Source: Ctena decussata
Lineage: Eukaryota; Mollusca; Bivalvia; Lucinida; Lucinidae
Assembly (NCBI GenBank): GCA_963989385.1
Contig: OZ022503.1
Span: 90,468,638 to 90,532,637 of the forward strand
DNA: 64,000 bases
Direction: 5' to 3'
In this document: positions 47,901 to 59,900 of the stretch, piece after piece
How positions within the stretch are numbered: position 1 is the stretch's first letter
How the letters are laid out: each line of letters begins with the position of its first letter
Position numbers and translations under genes: made by a program
The notes under the pieces: model-generated
Told to the model about the DNA's origin: nothing
Databases searched by the model: none
Seen by the model: the letters and a program-made list of their open reading frames with translations, nothing else

Positions 47901-50900
47901 AAAGAAAATTGGACAAATAAAGGGAAGAATAAGCCGGAGAAGGCTGGTTTGCAATCCCACCATACAACACATCATCACCAACATGTATACCAAATATGAC
48001 CATTCTAGCTTGCATGGTTGTGGAGAAATCTTTGACGAAAAATTTCATTATTCAAAGTATGGAAAGAAAGAAAATCAGACAAATAAAGGGAAGAATAAGC
48101 CGGAGAAGGCTGCTTTGCAATCCCACGATGCAACACATCATCACCAACATGTATACCAAATATGACCATTCTTGCTTGCATGGTTGTGGAGAAATCTTTG
48201 ACGAAAAATTTCATTATTCAAAGTATGGAAAGAAAGAAAATCGGACAAATACAGGGAAGAATACGCAGGAGAAGACTAGTTTGCAATTCCACGATACAAC
48301 ACATCATCATCTACCAGTATACCAAATCTGACCACTTTATCTTGCATGGTTGTGGAGAAATCTTTGACAAAAAAATTCAATATTCAAAGTATGGAAAGAA
48401 AGAAAATCGGACAAATAAAGGGAAGAATAAGCCGGAGAAGGCTGGTTTGCAATCCCACGATACAACACATCATCAACATGTATACCAAATCTGACCATTC
48501 TAACTTGCATGGTTGTGGAGAAATCTTTGACGAAAAATTTCATTATTCAAAGTATGGAAAGAAAGAAAATTGGACAAATAAAGGGAAGAATAAGCCGGAG
48601 AAGGCTGGTTTGCAATCCCACCATACAACACATCATCACCAACATGTATACCAAATATGACCATTCTAGCTTGCATGGTTGTGGAGAAATCTTTGACGAA
48701 AAATTTCATTATTCAAAGTATGGAAAGAAAGAAAATCAGACAAATAAAGGGAAGAATAAGCCGGAGAAGGCTGCTTTGCAATCCCACGATGCAACACATC
48801 ATCACCAACATGTATACCAAATATGACCATTCTTGCTTGCATGGTTGTGGAGAAATCTTTGACGAAAAATTTCATTATTCAAAGTATGGAAAGAAAGAAA
48901 ATCGGACAACTAAAGGGAAGAATAAGCCGGAGAAGGCTGGTTTGCAATCCCACGATACAACGCATCATCACCAACATGTATACCAAATATGACCATTCTA
49001 GCTTGCATGGTTGTGGAGAAATCTTTGACGAAAAATTTCATTATTCAAAGTATGGAAAGAAAGAAAATTGGACAAATACAGGGAAGAATACGCCGGAGAA
49101 GGCTGGTTTGCAATCCCACAATACAACACATCATCACCAACTTGTGGAGAAATCTTTGACGAAAAATTTCATTATTCAAAGTATGGAAAGAAAGAAAATC
49201 AGACAAATAAAGGGAAGAATAAGCCGGAGAAGGCTGCTTTGCAATCCCACGATGCAACACATCATCACCAACATGTATACCAAATATGACCATTCTTGCT
49301 TGCATGGTTGTGGAGAAATCTTTGACGAAAAATTTCATTATTCAAAGTATGGAAAGAAAGAAAATCGGACAACTAAAGGGAAGAATAAGCCGGAGAAGGC
49401 TGGTTTGCAATCCCACGATACAACACATCATCACCAACATGTATACCAAATATGACCATTCTAGCTTGCATGGTTGTGGAGAAATCTTTGACGAAAAATT
49501 TCATTATTCAAAGTATGGAAAGAAAGAAAATTGGACAAATACAGGGAAGAATACGCCGGAGAAGGCTGGTTTGCAATCCCACAATACAACACATCATCAC
49601 CAACATGTATACCAAATATGACCATTCTAGCTTGCATGGTTTTGGAGAAATCTTTGACGAAAAATTTCATTATTCAAAGTATGGAAAGAAAGAAAATCGG
49701 ACAAATAAAGGGAAGAATAAGCCGGAGAAGGCTGGTTTGCAATCCCACAATACAACACATCATTACCAACATGTTTACCAAATATGATCATTCTAGCTTG
49801 CATGGTTGTGGAGAAATCTTTGACGAAAAATTAAAAGGGGACGGACGGAAGGACGGACGGAGGGACGGACGGAGGGACGGAAGGACGGACGGACAGATGT
49901 AAACCAGTATACCCCCCACTTTTTCAAAGCGGGGGTATAATTAACCGCGCAAACAGTTAAAAAGCATACTTTAACAGTTCAGAAACTCTTCTACCATGTC
50001 TATACTCTGCAAAGCTTAAAACTGCTGTCATTTAACTGGTTACATTTTTTGACCTGACTCGAAGGCAAATGCAGACTGTATAATGCTTCCAGCTACATGC
50101 GCACTCTGTTGGTTGCGTTTTAAGCATATGGATTTGAAGAGTTTCGTTTACTCGTCCCAGATAAATGGGTTTACTCAATCAACGAAGCTCTATACATATA
50201 CATAAATGGCAACTGACTATGATAGAAACAAATGAATGCATTTAGTGATACATCGTGGATTTTTGATTGGGTTTGAGAGAAATATACGAGGGATGATAAA
50301 AAATTACGTGGACTTTTGCTGTAGAATTTTTATTATTGATACTACACTCATTAGATTTGCAGTAAATATAGATTCATCTTTCCTTTATCCAGTGATATAT
50401 ATTTAATTTACCAGTCTTACTTCGGGATGTTGTCTATATGGGTCGTCATAGTAGCCGTATGATGGTTCTGTGGAGCACGGTAAAACATTGCCTTATTATT
50501 TCGATTTGTTTGTTTTATCTTTTGCTATGTCTAATATTTGGAGTAGAGTAAAATGCTTGACGTTTGGTATGCTATTTTGTTATGGTTTCCTCATTTTACT
50601 ATGAGGAAATTATTGTCATCACCAATTATTATGCTTGCATAAGCAGCGTTAAATATGATCTGTGGGTCATACAAGGGCAACAAAATGACGCCTACCATTA
50701 TACCGCGTATCTAATGCAAGTTCCAGGTTTTGTATATAATTGTAAGAAAAATTAGGGCAGAATCAAAGAAATGTTTTAAATGATCAACTTTAATATTATT
50801 TGATCCGTGTATGTTAGTTTTGTCTGATGCTGGCACTGATTTGAGAGTTGTAGACCTGCATTTAGACACACACCGGAAAAGTCTTGTACGTGGAAAAGAT

Positions 50901-53900
50901 ACTGAAAGCAAAAATTCGGCTTGGATTTATTAACCAATAAAGATGAGAAAAGCACGCGATAGAATTCTTAAAACCAATCAGACCAAATCAGTTTCCATTT
51001 TATATATCTTTCTATCTATATCGTCCCTTTTAAGTATTCATAAATGAACCTTTACTAAATTTATTGCTACAGACGCGCATTTCTGTATTTAACCTCCTCA
51101 GTGTAGCTGTTCTCGAAATAGCTGAGAGATAATTAGTAATGTTGGCATATCTCGGCAAGCAACGGACATCCCTCTCCGAGCTGCAAACATCAAGTAAGGA
51201 GACTGCTACTCACTAACGCTCCCCCCCCCCCCCCCACCATCCCCTTCTAACCCTTCAACCTCAGTTACCGGGAAGGACGGGAGGACGAAAGGCAAGGACA
51301 TCAGAAACGAGATGTACGATGAAGCAAGAAACTGGTATCAGACTAATAATTTCCCCTCACCAAATAATGTATCTGTGCTAGTTTGGTTAAAGTCCATCCA
51401 TCCCTTCAGGAGATTCTTTACAGACAAGAAGCTACGCCTACGCCGACATTGACAAAAATAATATGACCCCCTAACTCCTCCGGCCATGGTGGGGGACATA
51501 ATAAGACAAAAGAATGGAAGCTAAACTCCGCTAAGCTCATGTCCCTATGACAAATCAGTCTTAGAACAGCTAACATTGCTTAGACAATTTTACCAGAAAA
51601 GAGTAATAAGGTAATTAGGATATCTAAGAATATACTCTCAGGTTGCATTTCCTTTGGTATTTCCGTTTATTTGTGGTTTAATATTATTTCAGTCCAAACA
51701 ACTGGCCAAGTGCCGTATCTGGATGGAGACGTTGGATGCAACAAGAACGTACAAAGAGCCAAACCTATCAAAAGAAATCGTATTGCGCATACAAAAGTTG
51801 GTTAAATTTACCAGTGTATATGCACCAAGGCAAGTTATGTTTTAAGTGTTTTTGTATGAAGATAGATCGCCGAAGTATCGTAAATAACAACAGTGCAGAG
51901 GCTTTGTATAAAATACCGCACTGTGTTTTAAATTTATTAATAAATTTTTGCCTTATATAAAGTTACGGTATTATCAAAGGTGTTGTCATGAAAAGGTTTA
52001 AATATCCCATTATTACTATGTTAGTGTAGCAGTTGACAGCTAAAACAATGGGATCAATACTGATTAACAGAGCGATTATGAAACCATAATAATACTGTTG
52101 AGTTGTAAAGAGACATACACCAGAATATTCCACGGCTACTAGACTATTTTATCTAATAGTATTGTAAATATTCTAAAATTGGGACTCTAAACAATTAGGG
52201 GAGAGTCAGCTAACTTCGGACGGCGGGTAAATTCGGACAGTGATATAGTTTCCTTTATGTGTCAGTTGTTTGGAATTAAAACAAAATTAACCGGGCAAAC
52301 AGTGAAAATCCTGATGAGACGGCTCATGGTGAGCCGTCTCATCTGGATTTTCACTGTTTGACATGATATGTCCGAAATTACCCGCCTGTCTGAAGTTACC
52401 CAACTCTCCCCTACTGTAACTGTTCTAAAAATAAAACAGTCTGGCTTATCAGTGCTGCAATACGTCCAAAGGATGCAAACTGGGATGACAAAGAGAGCCA
52501 CTGTTTGCTCAGCCCCATCTCTCCCACCTTTTAGAATAATCACGGTGTACCTGTAAATACATTACCACCAATCTGTACGACCATGCTACTTAATCTATTT
52601 TATGAAAATCGGTAAATCAGTTTTAATCTTTTTGTACTCAACAGTATGTTGGGCAAAACTGCATACAGTTTGCACATTACAAAAGTGGGCATTGGATGGA
52701 GAAAAATATCAGCGTGTGCATATGCGCCGGGTGAAGAAAAAGTTAACGTTTCATGGTAAAGATTCAATGACATTTCAAGATAACGAACGCACTGGAATCT
52801 TTTAAAATTGGTGTGGTGGAGAAAAAAAAGTTTAAGTACAATTTCAGCAGTTAGTTTTGTTCAATAATAATAATAAAACTAATGATTATAATAATACAAT
52901 GTAGACAGCACTGTATAAACCAATCAAGATGTTTCATTCTAGAATCAAATAAATGTACCCGAAGGCGATTCTGGTACTTTGACCATTTTACCATTCAAAT
53001 CGAGCAAAATTCACCATTAACACGCCTACCAATCGCTCTCATGCGAAACCACGGTTCAGAACGCCAATCCATGAGAGGAGTTTCCGGTTTTGCAGGAGGG
53101 GAGCCGAAATCGTAAACAAATTTGACATCGGCACAAGGTTTGGGGTATTTATTTTCTCTGAAAACTATTTATGCAAAATATAAGAATGCTATTTTGTCCC
53201 ATATAGATTGTTTCTTCGGCACATGAAAGGATTAGGCACATGGTCTTGCATTTTTCCAGATATGCATTTAGTATGGCGGAGCATGTGTTCAAGGTCAATC
53301 TCGGCGATATATACATGTAGGGAAAAGTCGCACTCTCTTGCTTGATTTTGAGTCTCTGACCTTTTCAGTCACAAAGAAGTGAACTGAACTACTGTATGCG
53401 TGAATCCAAACGTTGGAAGTAAGCTTTCCGTGATGGACAGTTTAGAATTTAGAAAATATACGCAAAAACTTAGCATCGTCAGCCCGGTTCCGCATGAGAT
53501 ATTAGAAAATAGAAGGAATGTTTATCAAACACTAAAACAGCTTCTGAACAATAATTGGATCAAAACTAACATGAACTCTGTGATATATCATTATTTTATA
53601 CATTGCAGATGACTTTCTGGCTGTTTTAATCCCCGTCTGTCAGTTTTTGAGGCATGCAAGAGAGTCTGAAAGAGGGTTTGCAAGAGGCCTAAAATGACAA
53701 ACGGGGAATAAAAACAGGCAGAAAGTCATCTGCAATGTATAAAATAATGATTTATCACATAGTTCATGTTAGTTCTTGATCCAATTATTGTTCAGAAGCT
53801 GTTTTTGTGTTTGATAAAAATTCCTTCTATTTTCTATTATCTCATGCGGAACCGGGCTGACGACGCCACGTTTTTGTGTATATTTTCTAAAAACTAGACT

Positions 53901-56900
53901 GTCCAACGCAAAAAGCTTGCTTTAAATGTTTGGATTCACGTATACAGTAGTTCTGATCACTTTTTTTTTGACTGGCAATGTCGGAGACTCAACACCAGGC
54001 AAGAGAATGCGACTTTTCCCTACATGTATATATCGCCGAGATTGACCTTGAACACATGCTCCGCCGTACTAAATGCATATCTGGAAACATGCGAGACCAT
54101 GCGCCCAATCCTTTCATGTGCCGAAGAAACAATCTATATGGGACAAAATAGCATTCTTATATTTGGCAGAAATAGTTTTCAGAGAAAAGAAATACCTCAA
54201 ACCTTGTGCCGATGTCAAATTTGTTTACGATTTCGGCTCCCCTCCTGCAAAACCGGAAACTCCTCTCATGGATTGGCGTTCTGAACCGTGGTTTCGCATG
54301 AGAGCGATTGGTAGGCGTGATTAAATCCCATAGCAAATAATCATACATACCGAACTGTATAGTGACAACTATTGATTCCGTCTTACAGAAAATGTTCACA
54401 TCAAATATATCACTATGTAGCAACACTCCTTCTTGTAAAGCTACTATATTTCTCAATCAAAGTTTACACTACGCAACCTGATATGAACCCAATATTTGAT
54501 TATGCAAGGAAACAGTCAAATAAAACGTATTTGCTTATCATGTAAAATTTAAGAGAGTTTCTTCAATAGATTCTTCTTACATTTTTTTTTATTTTAAAGG
54601 TATTATACTTTTATTAAGACTTTTCTTCCATTCCAATGCTCGTTAATAACCAATATACATAGGCACTACATTTTCTTTGTAGTTTTACACTTGAGAAGAA
54701 CGGTTGAATGATCACAAAAGAAAATACCTAAATTACAAACTAGTCAATATACCTTTCTACGCGGCTTGAGAATTATTATTTTTAAAGTTAATCCCGAGTA
54801 ATATTTTAATAAGGTGGTATTATAAACGTAGTAAAATGTTTAAATATTTTTGCACTAAATAAAGTAGGTGAATGGATTGTCCAAACAAAACGGGCACCAA
54901 TGCAATAACTTCAATCCATTATACACTTATCCCAATACTGGTACAAATAAGCTTGTTTATATATATGTATGCTTTTCTAGTTTACAAAAAAGGTTAACTT
55001 AAGGAAGTTTGTTGTTAGGAAAAGAAAGCCAAATTAAACGATGATGAAAATACACGTGCTGTGTTCAACAGAAGGCAATAAGAATTTTATAGTGGGCCGA
55101 ACGATATAGGATTCACCCCTATGTCCATTGCCATGTACATAATATTTAGGTGGTATAAAGCTTTCAAAAATTGAAAATGTTCTGTTGAGGATGGTTCCCG
55201 CCTTGGTATATGCCTTACACCTCTATTACCAAGGAAAACAACATTCCTGTAAAGGTTGTGTTAGAATGCGATACCCGATTCTTGGTAAAAGCTACAGCTG
55301 GTAGGACTGGTATATGACGAAACCAGAGTACACATATGAGCTGACAACAAGCAATGGAAAGAAAAGCTGAAGCGCGGCCATATATTGGCAAAAGAACAAT
55401 CAATACAGAGAAAATACTACACGTTATCTTCTTCAATTCCAGTGGACTAGTCGTCCATGTGTCATGTCCATCTGGTCACTCAGTCACTGGACGCTTCTAT
55501 GAGATCTCTGTGCTGAAAAAAGTGAAAAGATTTTATTGCAAGAAGCGCATAAGCAAAACCAGAGGACCAATGGTCCTGTAGCTCGCCTGACACCTTCTGT
55601 CAATAGACACAATTTGTCATTAAGCTCATTTGTTACAAATTTGAAACCAGAAGCTTAAACGGTGTGCATATTTTAATTTTAAAATCTCAGTGACCTTGAA
55701 CAAAGTTAAAAAATGACCTTGACCTTTAATGACCGTATGTTTTCATGTATTCATTTAGTTAACCATATTTTCCAATTATTATATCAAGGCTATAAAATTC
55801 CGTGAAATCAACTGTTTAAGCATTTTCCCCACATAAAAGCATAACAAACTAAAGTTGACCTTGCCATAAATTAGGTCAAGTTCAATGTGCGTCATGATTT
55901 GTACAAACTATGATGGGCCCGAGTCCTCAATGCTACATACCATGCCACGAGGTCAGTGTGTCTTTGGTTCTGGAGAGTAGATTTTTGAAGGGAGTTTTAC
56001 CATATATGGGCATGTCATAGACTTAAATGGTTTCTAATTTCCGCTGCTGAAGCATTTTCCAATGCATCACAATTGACGTTGCCATAAATCAGGTCACAGT
56101 CAATGCACAGTCCTGATTTGTATAAATTATGATTGACCCAACTTCCAAACATTACATACCAAGTTTCAAGGTCATAGGCCTTTTAGATCTGGAGTAGAAA
56201 ATTTTTAAAGGGGTTTTACCATATATGGACATGGCGGCCATATAGGTCATGTGACCCAGATCCTGGGAACCTACCTTCGTTCCCCCATCCCACTTAGACT
56301 CCATATGAAATTTGGCTTCAATTAGGGAAGTGGTTTCAGAGGAGAAGACGTTTGAAAATCTTGACAACAAATGGACGGGCTGACAGAATAACCTTGACCT
56401 TTAGTGACAATATCTTCATCTGGTCATTCAGTTAACCATATATTCCAAATATTGTACCTTAGACTTGAATCCACTGTTTAAGCATTTTCCCATATAAAAG
56501 CCTAACATACCAAAGTTGACAGTGTCATAAATTAGGTCAAGGTCAACGCGCGGTCATCATTTGTATAAACTATGATGACCCGAGTGCCCAAAACGACATA
56601 CCAAGTTTCAAGGTCATGGGCATTTTGGTTCTGGAGGAGAAGGTTTTTGAAAGGTTTATACCATATATGGGCGTGGCGGCCATCTTGGTCATGTGACCCA
56701 GGCCCCGGGTACAATCTTTTGTTCCCGTATACCGCTAAGACTCCATATGAAATTTGGCTTCAATCAGCCGTGTGGTTTCTGAGGAGATGATGTTTGAAAA
56801 CCTTAACGACGGACGGGCTGACAGAATACCCTTGACCTTTAGTGACATAATATCTTCAGTTGTTCATTTAGTTGACCATATATACCAAATATTGTACGTT

Positions 56901-59900
56901 AGACTTAAATAGTTTCTGAGAAATCCACTTATAAAAGTCTAAGGAACCGAAGTTGACCGTGTCATAAATTAGATCAAGGTCACTACATGGTCATCATTTG
57001 TACAAACTATGATGGGCCTAAATGCCCGATGCTACATACCAAGTTTCAAGGTCATAGGCCTTTTGGTTCTGGGAAAGACGATTTTTGAAGGGTTTTTATT
57101 AAATATGGGCGTGGCGGCCATCTTGGCCATGTGACCCGGGTACCCCGAACAAACTTTCGTTCCCCTAACCTAGGTAGGCTTCATATGAAATTTGATTTCA
57201 ATCTGCCCAGTGGTTTCAGAGGAGAAGATGTTTGAAGATCTTGATGACGGACGGGTTGACAGAATGACCTTGACCTTTAGTGACATATCTTCGGCTGTTT
57301 ATTTAGTTGACCATATATACCAAATATTGAATCTTAGATTAAAATAGTTTCTGACATATCCACTGCTTAAGCGTTTTCCCATATAAAAACCTAAGGTACC
57401 GAAGCTGACCGTGTCATAAAGAGGATCAAGGTCAATGCACAGGCATCATTTGTATAAATTATGATGGGCCCGAGTGCACAATGCTACATACCAAGTTTAA
57501 AGGTCATAGGCTTTTTGGATCTGGAGAAGAATGTTTTTGAAGAATTTTTACCATATATGGGCGTGGGGGCCATCTTGGTCATGTGACCCGGATACCCCGA
57601 ACAAACTTTTGTTCTCCCAACCTAGGTAGGCTCCATATGAAATTTGACTTCAATCCGCCTAGTGGTTTCAGAGGAGAAGATGTTTGAACAACTTGATGAC
57701 GGACGGGCTGACAGAATGACCTTGACTTTTAGTGACATATCTTCGGCTGTTCATTTAGTTGACCATATATACAAAATATTGTACCTTAGACTTGAATAGT
57801 TTCTGACTAATCCACTGTTTAAGCGTTTTCCCATATAAAAGCCTAAGGTACCGAAGCTGACCGTGTCATAAAGTAGGTCAAGGTCACCGCACAGGCATTG
57901 TTTGTATAAACTATGATGGGCCCGGGTACACAATGCTACATACTAAGTTTAAAGGTCATAGGCCTTTGGGTCTGGAGAAGAAGATTTTTGAAGAATTTTT
58001 ACCATATATGGGCGTGGGGGCCTCCTTGGTCATGTGACCCGGATATCCCGAACAAACTTTTGTTCCCCCAACCTAGGTAGGCTCCATATGAAATTTGACT
58101 TCAATCCGCCCTGTGGTTTCAGAGGAGAAGATGTTTAAAAATCTTGACGACGGACGGACTGACAGAATGACCTTGACCTTAAGTGACATAATATTTTCAG
58201 CTGTTCATTTAGATGACCATGTATATCAAATATTGTACCTTAGACTTAAATACTTTCTGAGAAATCCACTATTTTGGCGTTTTCCCATATAAAAAACCTA
58301 ACATATCAAAGTTGACAGTGTCACAAATTAGGTCAGTGTCACCGCACCGACATTATTTGTATAAACTATGATTGGGCTGAATGCTCGATGCTACATACCA
58401 AGTTTCAAGGTCAAAAGCCTTTTGGTTCTGGAGAAAAAGATTTTCGAAGGGTTTGTACCATATATGTGCGTGGCGGCCACCTTGGTCATGTGCCCCGGAT
58501 ACCCCGAACAAACGTTTGTTACCTCATCCCACTGAGACTCCATATGAAATTTGACTTCAATCCGCCAGGTGGTTTCAGAGGAGAAGATGTTTGAAAATCT
58601 TGACGACGGACGGTCCGACAGAATACCCTTGACCTTTAGTGACATAATATCTTCAGCTGTTCATTTAGTTGACCATGTATACCAAATATTGTATCTTAGA
58701 CTTAAATAGTTTCTGAGAAATCCACTGTTCAGGCATTTTTCCATATAAAAGCCTAAGGTACCGAAGTTGACCGTGGCATAAAATAGGTCAAGGTCACCAC
58801 ACGGTCATCATTTGTATAAACTATGATGGGCCTGAATGCCCGATGCTACATACCAAGTTTCAAGGTCATAGGCCTTTTGGTTCTGGAGTAGAATATTTTT
58901 GAAGAATTTTTACCATATATGGGCGTGGCGGCCATCTTGGTCATGTGACCCAGACCCCGGGTACAAACTTTTGTTCCCCCGTCCCACTGAGACTCCATAT
59001 GTAATTTGGCTTCAATCGGCCCAGTGGTTTCAGAGAAGATGTTTGAAAATCTTGACGACGGATGGACGGACGAAATGACCTTGACCTTTCGTGACATAAT
59101 ATCTTCAGCTGTTCATTTAGCTGACCATGTATACCAAGTATTGTACCTTAGACTTAAATAGTTTCTGAGAAATCCACTGTTTAAACTTTTCCCCACATAG
59201 AAGCCTAATAAAAACTATGCTAGCCTTTGGGAAATTCGTTTGGTAATGTTTGGCATACTAAATTCATATTCAGTAACAGTAGGTATAGTAATGAGTTTTT
59301 GTTTCTCTTGAAACCCAATGGTCATTATATCAGCAGTGTAAATTAAAATAATATTTTGGCGAATCAGAATAAAAGTATAAGCACCTGCATGTCAGTGTAA
59401 GCTATTTTCAGTGTCGTTGCATGCATACATACAGCAATATGTGTCCCTTAGAACTGGAACTAATAGATTTACAAAAGAATTCATGTGTACTTTTTTTCTA
59501 GCCTATCACATCTCTCTTTTTATCCCCCTTTTTATCTCCCTCTTTTTACGAGACGGATCGATATAGACTGAAACACCACCTCAGAGAGCCGTTTAACCAC
59601 AAACAACCAACGAACTAATCTTCCCAGAAAGTTTTTCCTTAAGTCTTAGAAATAAAGAAATCACATGGACTCCGGTCTGAAACCGTCTGTTGCCATAAAC
59701 GAGAAAGAAAAGCTACATTCAATCGAGAGACTGCAGCTTTGCTGAGACTCACAGAAGACTATCAGATTAACACTTTTTTCATTTTACGAGTTTATAACCT
59801 TTCCAAAATTCCCTTTTGTAATGCTTAGGATATTTTCAATTCACTCTGAAATACAATTTTCAAAAGTGTGCTCCGGTTACACTTCAGAAGTAACTTGAAT

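Noticed and set aside
47485..49902. Many overlapping frames of 60-210 codons on both strands with near-identical peptides (KSLTKNFIIQSMERKK, GCGEIFDEKFHYSKYG)
   Set aside because: They are the translations of a 166-bp tandem repeat. The unit length is not a multiple of three, so frames shift from unit to unit, and open frames occur equally on both strands.
46848..49939. CRISPR array
   Set aside because: Repeats are head-to-tail 166-bp units without unique spacers, in a eukaryotic intron.
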